Positions 1-11,996 of a DNA stretch of 64,000 nucleotides are shown piece by piece (positions within the stretch are counted from its first letter, which is position 1; every line of letters begins with the position of its first letter). The position numbers and the translations under genes are program-made. A model generated the notes under the pieces. The model searched no databases. It saw only the letters and a program-made list of their open reading frames with translations, and was not told the origin of the DNA. Source of the stretch: Mugil cephalus (Eukaryota > Chordata > Actinopteri > Mugiliformes > Mugilidae); the NCBI RefSeq assembly GCF_022458985.1, contig NC_061784.1, forward strand, positions 21,627,002 through 21,691,001, in the 5' to 3' direction.

Positions 1-700
1 TTTTAGTTTTAGGTCTTTGTACACAGGTAACTAGCAATTAACCATTTCCCTTTCATTCATCTAAAAAAACAAGACAAAAAACAGAAAACACAAACTCACC
101 CCTCTGCTCGAAATTTCCCGTTGTCTTAAACACTGAAAGATGACAACCACAGTTCATATGCAGCGATGTCGACAAAACCACAAATTTGAAAGGGGCCTTT
201 GTGAAACAGGGCGTTTAAAAAACTGTACCTCCACTATACAGCATGAATTAACATGGGTTTTAACGGAAATTTATTTTCATGGTTGTGTAAATAACTCTTA
301 CACTATATAAACATTAACAGCAAATCAAAGTGATAATGACGTATTTAGTTATGTTTTAAATTTCCCTTATTTTATTTTTAACAATTTTCCAAAATGCATG
401 TTGATTAATCCATGAATTTTTGTACCTGAGTTTCAGAAAAACAGTTAATGTGGACCTGTAGTTTTTTTATTGTATGTTTATTTTTTCGCCCCATATTTAG
501 GAAAAAATATCAAAATAAGAAAAAACGTAAAATCTACTAAAATATCCTTGCGTTTGGTCTAAAATAAGTTATTTTACTAATTAGTTCTATTTTTTGTTGT
601 ATTTTGGTTAAGTGTTTAAATGATGTGTGGCTTATTGTTATTATTAAGATTTGTAATCAAATAAAGTTTAATAAAGAATTCGGTAGAAAATGGATGAATC
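1..700 (+). other. 3' UTR end of an upstream array unit
   Basis: This matches the 3' untranslated ends of the clean units, for example 35,270-36,090 and 63,170-63,920. It ends with two polyadenylation signals, AATAAA at 660-665 and 670-675, followed by the GT-rich stretch seen after the other copies. The coding part of this gene lies before the window. The central part of the UTR is shortened relative to unit C. Confidence 0.65.
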
Positions 701-2034
701 TAGTGTTGTGTTTACTGTCAGTGTAAAAAAATAAAAAAAAAAAAGGAAAGGGAAAAAACTTTTTAAAACTCACCTTTAACTGGTTTTTATGATTAAAAAC
801 TTTCCTTCAGTATTAGAGAGCTCGGGGTTAAGATGTGACGATCTGGAAAAAACTGACAGGTGAAAAATTTGAGTTGAAATAATGTAGTAAGTACACTGAC
901 CACATGATGGGGCCAACGACAAAAACATCAACCCCATCTGGGTGTTAATGTGTTCAGTCAGTGCTTTACAGCAGGGAAAAAAAAAAAAAACGAATTATTG
1001 CCTTAATGGGCCTTAACAGGAAACTTAAGTGCATGTAAACACGTTTTTCCCCGATAAAAAATCGGAGCTCTCATTGTTTCGATTGAGAAACCCAAAAAGT
1101 CGATTGGAAGGGGGGTTTCAGGGATAATGCGTGTGCGCAGCTCCACCACCACTGCGCTGGGTGTCCCCCGGAACGAACACCCCAAAGAGTGCCTAGGGTA
1201 GAAGAAAAAGAAAACGGAGCCGCTGAGGGATAGCGCGGATTTATTGAGTCAAAAATAGCGCAAACATTATTAAAAAAAAAAAAATTATTTTTTACCTTGG
1301 TTGTTGTTTGAAATGTCAGTCTGCCGATCAACACTTTGTTTATGATCACGAATAGGTCACCCGGAAACGGGCCAATAATGTGGTTTCCCCCCAAGAAAAA
1401 GAATATTCCCACCTAGGTGGAAGAGGAGAACAGTTATTCAATTTTTCTTGGCTGCATTAAACTGGGGACAAGGACTGTAGTGAGAAATCAATTTTTAGCA
1501 TTGCCGATTAAGCCTTGTGTAACGCACGAACTTTCTTTCTCTCTTCACCAAACATTCTGACGAAAAATGACCTTGATTCTAATCGTAATGTAGAGGGACT
1601 TGGAAAATGCCTCTTTTTTTAAAGTACTGACATCAAAAGCACAAGTAAAGTACGGATATGCACAATAAAGCTTATCAGGTTAACCCTTCGGGAACCACAG
1701 GGGTCAGAAATTTAGTCCACATCAGTGATGCTTGGATGTCCTTGACCCGAGACTTCTCTGGAGGGGGAATTACGAAAATAAGGAACAAATATCAGTCAAA
1801 AAACATGATGCCTACTTAATTAATATTATATAGGCCCCCCCTTTACGCCTAAACACCCTGACCTGTAGAAACAAGCTCCACTAAAACCTTTCAAAGGTGT
1901 GCCCTTGGGTCTTTGGCCATAACACGTTATAGACATTAGTAGCAGATCCTTTAAATTCTGTACACACCTAAATTTCATTTGGGGGTTTAATAAAATCAAA
2001 CTGGGCATCCATGAAATAGTACCCTACTGTGCCT
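701..2034. other. Intergenic block with transposon remnants
   Basis: About 740-1,000 and 1,440-1,990 correspond to the intergenic block after unit C (36,100-36,790). The stretch 1,680-1,990 is the degraded internal part of a Tc1-like element also seen at 36,480-36,790. Bases about 1,000-1,430 are an insertion absent from the clean units and not recognised. No gene is visible. Confidence 0.45.
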
Positions 2035-2990
2035 GTATTTCTCTGGGTCCGGGTCATGGGGGCAGCACTTCAGCAGGGAGCCCAAACACCCCCTCCCGAG
2101 GCAAGAGGGAAGAATAACCCCCCATCGTGTCCGGGCCAGCTCGTGCCTTCTATGTGTGGGACATCCCCGGGAAACAACTCTAAAGGAGGCATCCTTTTAA
2201 GATTCCCGAACCCCCGCTGACTCTTCTCGATTTGGAGAACGGGGCTCCCCCCGCTCCCCCCTTTTGGTCTGAGCTCCTTACTCATGTTAAGTGGACCCTG
2301 CCTCCCTGTGAGGGAAAAAATTTTCGGCCACTTTTTTGCAACTTGTTCTTTGGGTCCCCTTTCAGTTTAACTCTCTTTTCACCATGACAGGGTTAAGCAC
2401 CCATCTCTGCAGATGCGCTCCAAATCCGTCGTTGATCTCCTCTCTACCCTACCCTTTTCTCGTGAACAAGATCCCAAGATACTTGAACCCCTCCACTTGG
2501 GGCAGGACCTCCTTCAACAGGGAGAGGGCAATCCCCCCCTTTTCTCTTGGGGAAACCATGGCCTCTCTTGGGGTGCTGGTCTTTTCCCAGTTATTCACAC
2601 TCGCTGCGAACCACCCCACAAGAGCTGGGATCGTAGTTCGATGAAGCTAAGAGGACCCATCATCCACAAAAAGCGGGGGATGAGATCCTCCAATACAAGC
2701 TTGACACCTCCACCCCTGGCTGCACCTAGATATTCTGCCCATTAAGGTTAAAACAGAACCACAAAAAAGTGCGCCTGTGCAGTCCAAACCCCCTACCGGG
2801 AAACATTCAGACGGCTTTAAGGACCAAACAGGCACCCTTTGGGCCTGAAGGGGGCCCCTTAGCAAGAGGCCACCCACACATACTTAGGAGCACCCCCCAC
2901 AGAAAGTCTTTTGGGACACATGCCAAATCCACATCCCCAAAGAGAAAACCCCCTAGGATCACTAAGGGCACTAAAACCCCACCAGGTAAG
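2035..2990 (-). mobile_element. LINE reverse-transcriptase fragment
   Basis: The GC-rich sequence reads, in reverse orientation, as the C-terminal half of a non-LTR retrotransposon reverse transcriptase common in fish. Near 2,930-2,890 the minus strand shows a corrupted DLxxA..VP...LWGVL stretch (RT palm region). Near 2,460-2,490 and 2,050-2,260 it shows the conserved C-terminal region around the GHL/RMPP-like segment. It is frameshifted throughout. Flanking Tc1-like remnant sequence resumes near 3,010 (matching 36,810), so the LINE inserted into an older intergenic repeat. The clade was not determined. Confidence 0.6.
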
Positions 2991-4599
2991 AAGCGGTAAA
3001 GGAGGAGGACCTCCATAAATCTGACTTATTTTCCAGCAACCACAGATTGGCTTGAGCCCTGCTAAACTTGCAGCCCAAGACTTTCACTGCTTTTCTTAAA
3101 CCACTCTTGTACCTCTTTTGAAGAGCACATTACCCGATGCAAGGGCCTTTGCCACAGTGGGATCATTTTTTCCAAAGGGCCTGATAACAGAACACCCCCC
3201 AAATCACTCCACCAGCTTCCCCCAAAGTGCATGGGGTGCCAGCTTCCTTAGCAAAGAACATACAGGGAAACAGATCGGGCCACTGTTTCCCCCACGCCCC
3301 TTTGAAACAAACCACACTGTAGGCTGAAACACTTCATATGAGCACAATATTTTACCCAATCCAAAGCTAAATTTTTGCGAATTGTCAAAAAAGTAAAAGC
3401 CCTTCCACTTGCCCCTTCTTCCTGCCCAAAAAAACTAAATTTAAAGGGACAAACGACCAACTTGCTGCTGTTCCCCCCACCCACTGGCAGGTGAAATGAT
3501 AACAAGAAAGTCGGGGTTGTTCATTTTTCTGGAGTGACTTGGGTTCTTAAAAAGAAAATTCAAAAAAACAAAAATAAAGTGGGGCCTTTAGGAAAACATT
3601 TCTGCGACATGAGGGAGCCAAACAGTTCGTATGACAGGGACCCCCGCAAAAAACAACAATTGATTAAGATCTACTCTAAAGTACCAGGTCTATTTTAGTT
3701 TGGGTTTTTACTTTAAATACCAGACTGTTCCCAATACTGTCACCCCATCAAACATAGACATCAATGAAAAGAAATATTTACAATAATATTGGAATTTTTT
3801 GAATGCACAAAGGTACACATTAGTTTTCTTCATGTATAATGCTTTTCCCACCCGGGAAAACCCGGGGCCAAAATTTTAAAGATGCAATAATCAACTAGCA
3901 TGGGTTGCTTTTGCTTTAATCTTTCTTCACACCTAAAAATGAACTCCCAGCCTGTACTGTGGCTGAAACGAGACAGAGGGAAATAGCTGTGGTGTTAAAA
4001 CACACCATCACCTTTCCGGGTTTTATAGTTAACTTTTTTACTTTCTTTTTTAATTTGCTTCACAAACTCTTTGGTAATGTAGAAAATTGAACATGAAAAA
4101 AAAAGTACTTGATTTATTTAAAAAGTTTCCACACAAAACTAAAAAAACCCCTGCAGACGAAGAGAACTCAGTCTGCAGTTACACAGTGGATGTTTTGTTT
4201 GAAGAATGGTTTTGGTTGAATAAAACGTAATGGAGTTGTGAATGCAGTATTTTAATAACAATAAAGGAGCAATAACTCATGTGTGTTTTCATAATTTTTA
4301 TCCTCCTTTGGGTTTGCTTAAGGCTTCGGAATGCACTATCGATAAGGGTATGACAACATAAACATGAAAAACAGAAAGTTGTCAACCTGTTGTGCAACAA
4401 ACAAAACTTTTTAAAAAAAAAAAATGTGTAGCAAAGTGTGCTCTTCCATGCTCCATAAAATCCCCAGTAAAATTACACCATTCAGTTTAACAGTGTGCAA
4501 AAAGGAATTTTTAAATGGAAGCCACACCAGCCACCCACAGTCAAAAAAAAAGTGATGAGAAAAAACTTAATAAATCTAGATATGACTACAGCCCAAATT
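2991..4599. other. Intergenic block upstream of unit A
   Basis: 3,010-3,130 continues the Tc1-like remnant interrupted by the LINE. About 3,590-3,720 and 4,170-4,400 match the conserved 5' flank of other units (37,520-37,690). No gene is supported; the longer ORFs are in no conserved frame. Confidence 0.4.
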
Positions 4600-4735
4600 C
4601 CCCAATTTTTTTTCGTGAAACAAATACCCTTCCTCAATTCCTCCCACCACAAGACAAACAGAGTAGGTACAGTACACACCCGCTGTCGAGGGGAATCAGG
4701 CATTGATAAGACGCATAGAAGACTTCATACGAAAG
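4600..4735 (+). promoter_or_regulatory. Putative promoter / 5' non-coding exon of unit A
   Basis: This corresponds to 38,218-38,337 of unit D. The conserved stretch ends at a splice donor that reads AAAG|GTGATG here, against AAG|GTGAGT in the clean units. It is probably the first non-coding exon of gene A. A second non-coding exon corresponds to about 5,690-5,780, but its donor is corrupted. Confidence 0.35.
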
Positions 4736-5909
4736 GTGATGACTTTACTTTTAAAGAATACAGAAAGTGCAGCATTCATTTGTTTAAATAACAATAAAAA
4801 TTAATCAAGGTTTTTTTTTGTTGACATTTTGCTTTCAAGAGAAATTAATTTTTAAAGGTACCTACATAGTATCCCCAACAGTTTAACCTACCAAAGGGGT
4901 AAAACCCGAAATTTATCGTAACCAATAAAAAAAAATACTTCATGATAAGTTTTACAAAATAAAATCTTCAAAACATGTTTGCATCGATGTTTCAACTGTT
5001 AATCTGTTTTCAACACAGGCTTTTGGCAAATTATTAGTAACATTTTCAAATATTAACATTTAGAAAAACGAAACATGGTATAAATTCTGTCTCCTATATT
5101 TTCTATAGTTTGTCAATCCATTGTGCTAAAACTACAACATGAAAAAAAAACAGGGTTACAACTCAAACATTTCTCGTTTTTGACCCCTTTTCTGACAGAA
5201 GGTCCGAACCCTGTGCCCCATATCTGTGAATGTAACTTTAAAGTTAGATCTTTAAATTATAAAAATTTAATTACATATTAGGGGGTGTAATTTTAAAACA
5301 TTATTGTTGAGTGAATGTGGTGAAAAGGGAGTTTGGCCTGGGTGTACATCAAACAATCAAACCCCATTGCTCTGCTTATTGAGAAATAAAAAATAGAAAG
5401 GGAAAGAGCCCCTTGGAAAACTATCTGACAAAAAAAAACCCCCCTGTATTTTACATTTTATCTAAAAAACAAAAACATTGTATCTGACCATTTTAACCAG
5501 TTTTAAGATTACAGATTTTTTTTTTCCCTTACAAAAAAATATACTATTCGTAAGACATAAAAAAAAAATATATTGCTGTATGGTAACAGAAAAAACAAAA
5601 AAGCATTCAAAAACGTTTTATTTTTCACTTTGCTTTGCTATATGGGCAGTATAGTACACCAGTTTAAAAATTTTTTTTTCCCCAATTCTCTTTTTAACGA
5701 CCAAAAATTATCAAAAGGGCTTGGTGGGAAAAAACATCAGCCCGAAAAAAAAACTACAAAAGGGGTATTTACTTAAATGTGCTTGGAGATTTTTAATTTT
5801 ACGATATTAAGTTGACATAATTAAAATGTGATTTGTTTAATTTCTAAAAGTACACGACAGACACCCCTATGACACCATGCAATATTTAATTTGTTTTATT
5901 TCTGTCTAA

Positions 5910-8404
5910 AGAAAAAGACTTGGATCACATGATATCACATCTCTGGCAACGACATCTGGCAAAAAAGGACAATTTAAGAGTAAGAAAAATTAATTCTGAT
6001 TTAAAAAATTTTGAGGCATTAAAAGTTTGTCAATTGTGGTTAACATGAGTTTTTTGTCAATTTGAAAAATTGCGGAGCCCCGATTTTTAATTGGAAGGTA
6101 AGTGGTCATGTTTTTACGAGTCATTTTCTCTTTTAAGGGGCTTTAGTTTTCAACTTCATCAAGACAAGATAGAAACAGGTTTAATACATACACAGAGTGA
6201 ACTTTAAAAAAAGTTTCGTCATGGTGATGCAGTTAACAGGAAACTTCAAGTATTTTTTACCTTCTCTATTTAAATGAAATACCATAAAAACCCTGAAAAG
6301 TTTTAAAGTGTATTTTTTTTTTTTTTTTGTTCCTATCAGGTTTTTAGAATGCAAATTTAAATAACGCAACTGCAAAACAAACAGGGGTTTTTTGAAAATT
6401 TGGGGGGTGAGTTTCACCAACCCAAATTTTGCATTACAGAAACAATGTTTTCCATCTACTAATCATCGCTCTCCTGGGGGCAACAGCTTGCAAAAGGTAG
6501 AAAAGTGTAAAAGACGATCTGCGATCAGTCCGAAGGGTTTGATCTTGATTTTTTTTTTAAAAAATGGAAAATTTCAGTATTTGCCTTCCCTAAAAATAAT
6601 TCCACACATTTCATTCAAGAAAGCTTACTGTTTTTTTTAATTAACATTTCTTTTTTTTTTCAGGCCTATTGAAAGTAATTTCCCTTCATGTAATGGAAAT
6701 TGTCAGTGTGTGCAGCAGCAGGACAGCCGTTATCTTTCATCGACAAAAAAAAGTAATACTTCCCTCATTTTGATAAAGGGCGACAAGGACGGGGATTTTA
6801 AAAAAAAAACAGTGGAAAGACAGTTAATTCTTTTTGAATACAAAAAAAAAGTTTGAAGACTTAAACAACGGAAACAGTCAAATCAGTAATCTGCAAGAAA
6901 CACTTGGGGATTATCTGCGGAAGAACATGGATCTGATGGGGGTTTTACAGAGAAAAATTCACTTTACTCTGGAAAAACAAGGGAGTAAAGTAAGTTTTGG
7001 GTTTGGGAAAAAATACTTGAAAAAAAGAGTAAACACTTTACCAATGGAATTTACATTCATAGAATTACTGTATTTTGATATTTTTTACTCATTGTGTTTA
7101 TTTTTCCAAAACGTTAATTGAAACATAAATTTTGTAAAATTTCGAGCGACATGGATTTTTATCATATGTTTGTCTTCTACTCCTGTGTCTAAACCAGCTT
7201 GTCTCAACATGTTTTTTCACCCAAAAAGATGAAGGTAACTGCTCCCTGAGGGGAAGAAATCAAGATCATTTTACTTTGGGCAATAACTTATTGATTTACG
7301 CGGAGCTGCAGAAAAAAAAAATTTTTTACCATCAGTTTTTACGGTCAATGACAGGAAACCCGATGTGTGATTTCAAAACCCATCCAAGGGAAAAACGTCG
7401 TCCAGCCCCAAAAATGTTCATTAATAAATTCATTTTTTAACAGAAAGTAGTACCCCTATTTTCCTGATCTTATCATGTCATCCGTAGTTTGCTGGCCAGG
7501 ACCTAAATTTTTAGAAAGCGACTTTTAAAATCAAAAATATAGCCTACGCTATGACCACAAATTTTTAATTTTCTGACGTGATTTTCCTGGCTGTGTGTGA
7601 CCTGGGCTCTGTCTCCGTACGCTTCACCCCAGTCAATTTTGAGTATTTTAAAAGCGTGTTCTGTGGTCCATATTTGCTCCACGTGGAGTTTTTTCTTTTT
7701 ATGTTTGTTTTTTACCCGGCCTGTAGTAGGGTTTTCGTTTAAACAAAAACCCCCCGGGCCCTTACCTATATGAACCCCGCATTAATTAAATGTTTGAAAA
7801 AAAAATGCAAATTGTAGACCCCGTGCGACTTCTAGAGTTTTTTTTTTCCCTTTATGACATATTTTTTTACAGAGCTACTAATCCCGGTGAACATTTATCC
7901 CCAAAATACGGTAGATGATTTTACTCCCCCCTTTGGGTTTAAAGTTTTTATTTTTAAAATAACTCTCTTTTCATCTCTCTCCTTTTACGTGGCTCTGATA
8001 TCAATGTGGCCACTCTATTCCCCCTTTTTCTGTGATTTTTGGGGAATCAAACGTTTCAAAAAGACAACAAGCAACAAAACACCAAGAAACAAGACAAAAG
8101 CCCCGCCGTTGAAAGGTGAGAGATGCAGTAAAAGCTCTACTGATTATCAGGTCATGACCTTTAGGCTCACTAAAACCCATACTGATATTTTAAATATAAA
8201 ATTAAAATACGTACGTGAAAATTTTGAAAATCATGTGGTGTTAGTTCATTAGTGTTGTTTTTAAATTTTGTGGTTGGGGCAGTTTAAAAAAATGGATTAG
8301 GAAGATACTTTTTTAAATGTTTCAACTTCTTTCAGATTTAGTTGAAGATAATAATCACTAAAAGTTAAAGTGATGACGGTGCAAGGGAAAACCAGACACA
8401 ACTA
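5910..8404 (+). pseudogene. Unit A: CD2/SLAM-like receptor, broken in this sequence
   Basis: Exon remnants occur in the array order. There is a first signal exon (about 5,910-5,970) and the first third of a V exon (6,340 to about 6,420). A second, different signal exon follows (ATG at 6,444, donor after 6,496, beginning MFSIY), then a second V-type exon (6,664-6,985) with the NNG and GDYL landmarks. Next come the C2 exon (about 7,181-7,420), the transmembrane exon (about 7,959-8,115, donor GTGAGA) and a tail exon (about 8,336-8,404). The tail exon matches the ITIM-like tail of the clean genes, but its tyrosine codon and stop are lost to base errors. Frameshifts occur in nearly every exon. Because the whole neighbourhood shows the same error type, the gene may be intact in the animal. 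Its hybrid 5' structure, shared with unit B, is probably real. Confidence 0.6.
7451..7913. mobile_element. MITE in the C2-TM intron of unit A
   Basis: This is the degraded counterpart of the MITE at 33,719-34,198, at the same intron position. It ends in AAAATACGGTA, which is the inverted complement of its start. The shared position implies insertion before units A and C separated. Confidence 0.6.
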
Positions 8405-9600
8405 CTTTTTAAAAACCAACTTCATTTTCCCCTGAAAATCTTTTTTGACCATTTTGAGTCACCGTTTGTTTCCCCTTTGTTAAACGTACATAATCAGGCA
8501 TAAAATTATGACCCCCTTACTAAAATTGTGTAGATCTCCTTTGCCTCCAAACCAGTTTTGACCATAGAGAATGACATTAAAAAAAAACTCACTGGGCCTT
8601 TCATTTACCTAGAATGAAAAAAAACTGAAATTATTACTTTTTTACAGGTGAAGGGGGGTTCCCAGTTGAGAAAGAGTCAAACATTAAAACCCTTTGGCTC
8701 ATAGTTAAAAATGTTCTTTCATGGTTCATTTATTTTTGGAAAACCTTAAAGACCCAGAAACAAACCAGTTTTACAGGAGATAAATCATGTGACATCAATG
8801 GTACTTAAAAAAGTAGATCAGAGGTCAACTAGAAAGTGTGTACATTTAATCCACATTTAAAAAAACTCAGTTAACAGCATCCACCTCGAGCTCACGCTAA
8901 TTCTTAATGTCCCTTAAAGCCAGGGCCACTTTCATACAGTATAAATTTTTACTTTTAGTATTAGGTCTTTGTGCACAGGTATGGCTAGCAAATAACCACT
9001 TCTTTTGATTCACTAAAAAACAAGACAACAAACAGAAAAAACAAACTCACACCTCGCTCAAATTCCTTGTGTTCCAAACGGGTGAAAAACGACAACCATT
9101 TTATTGCAATGAGTGTCGACTAAAACCCATATTTGAAAGGGCCTTTGTGAAACCAGGGACGTTTAAACGTACCTCCCTATACAGCATGAAAATTAAAAAA
9201 GGTTTCAAAGGGAATTTAAATTTTTTAGGTTGTGTAAATAACTTTTTACATCTGTATAAACATTAACAACAATGACAAAGTGATATAACTTGATGTGGTG
9301 AAAAATTATTGATGAAATCGAGTGGGGTTTTTTTTTTTCTTTACTGTCAAAAAGTGTTTAAGGTGTCTACAATTTTTAATTTAACACCCCAAAAACATTT
9401 TTAGTTTAATTTTATTTTTTTATTAATAGTTCAAGATATTTTTATAATGTGTTGTGATTTAGATAGTCAATAATTCTATTTAGCATAAAAAACATAATTG
9501 ATTTTTTGTACAGATGTGTTGAAAAGTTCTGCTATATATGTGGCTTATTGTAAGATCTGTAAACAATAAAGTTTAAAAAGGATTGGTAATAAAAGGATGA
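8405..9600 (+). other. 3' UTR of unit A
   Basis: This aligns along its length with 34,701-36,095 of unit C, including a Tc1-like terminal fragment near 8,485-8,580. It ends at a polyadenylation signal AATAAA at 9,565-9,570. It is shortened in places relative to unit C. Confidence 0.55.
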
Positions 9601-10844
9601 ATCAAGTGAGTGTTTACTGTTTTTAAGGTTTTACATTAAATGTTAACGGGTAGCACAGAAATGCCGACTAGTAATGACAAGACATTAATAAGAAATTAAC
9701 AACAGGGGGGGTCTGTGCAGAGAGAGAAAAATTAAGGACAGGTGCCAAATGGGTCATCCCCAGCAGTCTAGGTCTATTGCGAATAAATTGGGAGGTTTAG
9801 TCCAGCCCAACTATAAGCTTTATCAAAAGGAAAGTCTAAAAATAAAATTTAAAAGGGTGTCTGCTTCCTGAAAACCCCAAAATAGGAAAAGATTCCCCCA
9901 GGAGAGGAGCCCCGACAGCTGAAGGACACTTCCATTCAATTTTTTGAAATTCCAGGACCACAATAGACCTGCACTTTGTGACTGAAGTGATCTGTTGGGG
10001 GTGTATGAGGTGGGGTTTAAAAAACGATGGAGGAGGGATTTTAGGGCCGTGTAGTAAGGGGGAGGATTTAAATTTGTTTTTGATTTTTTAAAAAGTATAT
10101 GATTCATGCTAATTCCTGTCAAGCATTTTCTGTGGTTTTTAGCCCCTTTTTGAGAGCAATTAGCCGCAAGTAAGAACACAGCAATCCAACTGGAAGACAA
10201 AAAAAGCATGAACTCATTTTTCACATCACAGAAAAAAGGGGTTCCTAATTTTGATGAAAGACACAAAAAGAAGAAGCAGCCCTTGTCACTTTTTTATGGT
10301 CAAATTAAAGGAAAATCCTCACAATATAAAACCCAAGGGTTTTTACAGTAGTGCGGAGTGACATCTGGATTTTACAGCACTACCAGAGAACTAGAGATAC
10401 AAGGTGGAGGGCCCTTTTAGGAAACATTTTGACCACAGATGGAGCCAAAAGTTCATATAAAAAGGGGGACCCAGCATAACAAAACTGTGATAGCAAATCT
10501 ACACTGTACACCAAGTATTTACTGGGACTCCCCCTTTTCTAACCCAATATTAATTTTTATTACAATTTTTTTCACATTTACGACAATTTACAATGACTTA
10601 CATTACAAAATACTCTCATCTCCTCCTACATTTGTCTACGGGGTTTGTGTCCCCTGATATACTTGAATTATCACTTCATTTTCCCAAAAAGAACGACATA
10701 TTTAAAACACAAAAAATTAGTCCACATTCAATAAATTCACTCAACCATTGTATTATTTTACCCACAACTACTAAATTTGATGATCACATAAATGTGTTGA
10801 GAACAGATGCCACAAGTATTTTTATATGTAAGTCAACACAGTAC
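9601..10844. other. Intergenic block with an interspersed repeat
   Basis: About 9,690-10,150 resembles a widespread fish interspersed repeat of undetermined class, which gives misleading minus-strand ORFs. About 10,330-10,844 matches the 5' flank of unit D (37,450-38,110). The last bases, GTAC at 10,841-10,844, are a damaged target-site copy of the LTR element. Confidence 0.45.
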
Positions 10845-11196
10845 TGTTCGGCCAGTGTGGTGTGGCCTTGTCTTTTTTTTCTTTCATTTTAGGGAACCCC
10901 CCCCCCCCCCCCCCCCCCCACCTAATCAGTGATTTTTTATTGCCGCTGTAGTCAAAAAAACCGACCTGTGGGCGTCATTAGGAAGTGATCCTGAGCCACG
11001 TGTGCACGTGTTTGTTTCTGGCGGGATTTTTTGGTGTTGGGGAAAAGGCTTCTTTTTGGTTTTTGTATATTTTAAATAAATCCCTGCGATTGCAAACCGG
11101 CCCCTTTGGTTGGCTTCTTTGGTTTGTTTTTCCCTTTTTCCTAATTGTTACCTCCGTGTTTTCCCCCAGACATTTTCCCCGCCCCGTGTCGTAACA
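10845..11196 (+). repeat. 5' LTR
   Basis: This aligns with 16,331-16,668. It starts with TGTTCG and ends CGTAACA (CGAACA in the 3' copy). It contains a long poly-C tract at 10,897-10,919, paralleled by a shorter one at 16,389-16,403. A canonical AATAAA (ATTTTAAATAAAT) lies near 11,070-11,080. Confidence 0.75.
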
Positions 11197-11200
11197 ATTT

Positions 11201-11216
11201 TGGGGGTCGTCCGGAT
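11201..11216 (+). other. Primer-binding site, tRNA-Pro type
   Basis: TGGGGGTCGTCCGGAT lies four bases after the 5' LTR. It differs by two missing bases from the well-known proline-tRNA primer-binding site of many retroelements, and those losses fit the local error pattern. Confidence 0.6.
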
Positions 11217-11996
11217 TTTTTCGCAGCTGTACCCGGAGAGTTTTTTTTTTCGTTGTTCATTTCCCAATTTGTCCTGCTTTTTGGTGTCTGTGTGCCTTAA
11301 ACCGGTGGCGCGTCAGTGGGAGCTTTTCCAGATTACCAGGGTGCCCCTTTTTGGTTGAGTTGAACTCATCCTTTTTCCCTCGGGGCTTTTGTTATTTTGC
11401 CTTTTTTTTTTTTCGGGTTAACCCCGGGTGGAGGGTTTTTGGCTCCGGGGGGGTGGCGTTTTAGGGTTTCGGCCGCTGTGTGTTGCCAATAAGACGCCCC
11501 CGAGCCCGGGCCCCCCAGAAGATGGAAAGGGGAAGTTCATGTTAGGGAGGATCTGGGAAATTTTTTCTTTGTGGGGGCGTTTGTGTTGGACATCATATGG
11601 CGCGTTGTTCCTGGGGGTTCCCCTTGATTATTTGTTTGTGGTCTGCTGTTATTTACTCCGGAGTGTTTTTTAATGGCAGCGTTTGACGCTGGGGCCCTTT
11701 GTTCGGATCCCTCATTCATTGTGTTTGATAAATGACAAAAAGGATCTACGTGTGATTGCCGAGTATTATGGTGTTCCGGTTTTTTATTCCATGCAAAGCT
11801 GAGCTAAAGGGGTGCTTTTACATGAGTTGGTCGTAGAGGGGTTCTTAGTTTGCCGGGGGGCGCTCCGGCTGTGGCAGCAGCCTTCCCGGTGAGGGCGGCC
11901 CGGGGGGGAAGTGGCCATCAGGGTACTCCTGCTGTAAAAGAGGGGGACGGCGCGAGGCCGGGGACATACCCCATTTGTCCATTCCTGTTTATCCAC

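Noticed and set aside
9823..10266. Minus-strand 147-codon frame, the longest in its area.
   Set aside because: It overlaps an interspersed repeat in the low-quality region; the frame length reflects base composition and error, with no recognisable domain.
10897..10919. Long poly-C tract that might be a regulatory or structural element.
   Set aside because: It is an LTR feature paralleled at 16,389-16,403, and its length is unreliable in this error-prone region.
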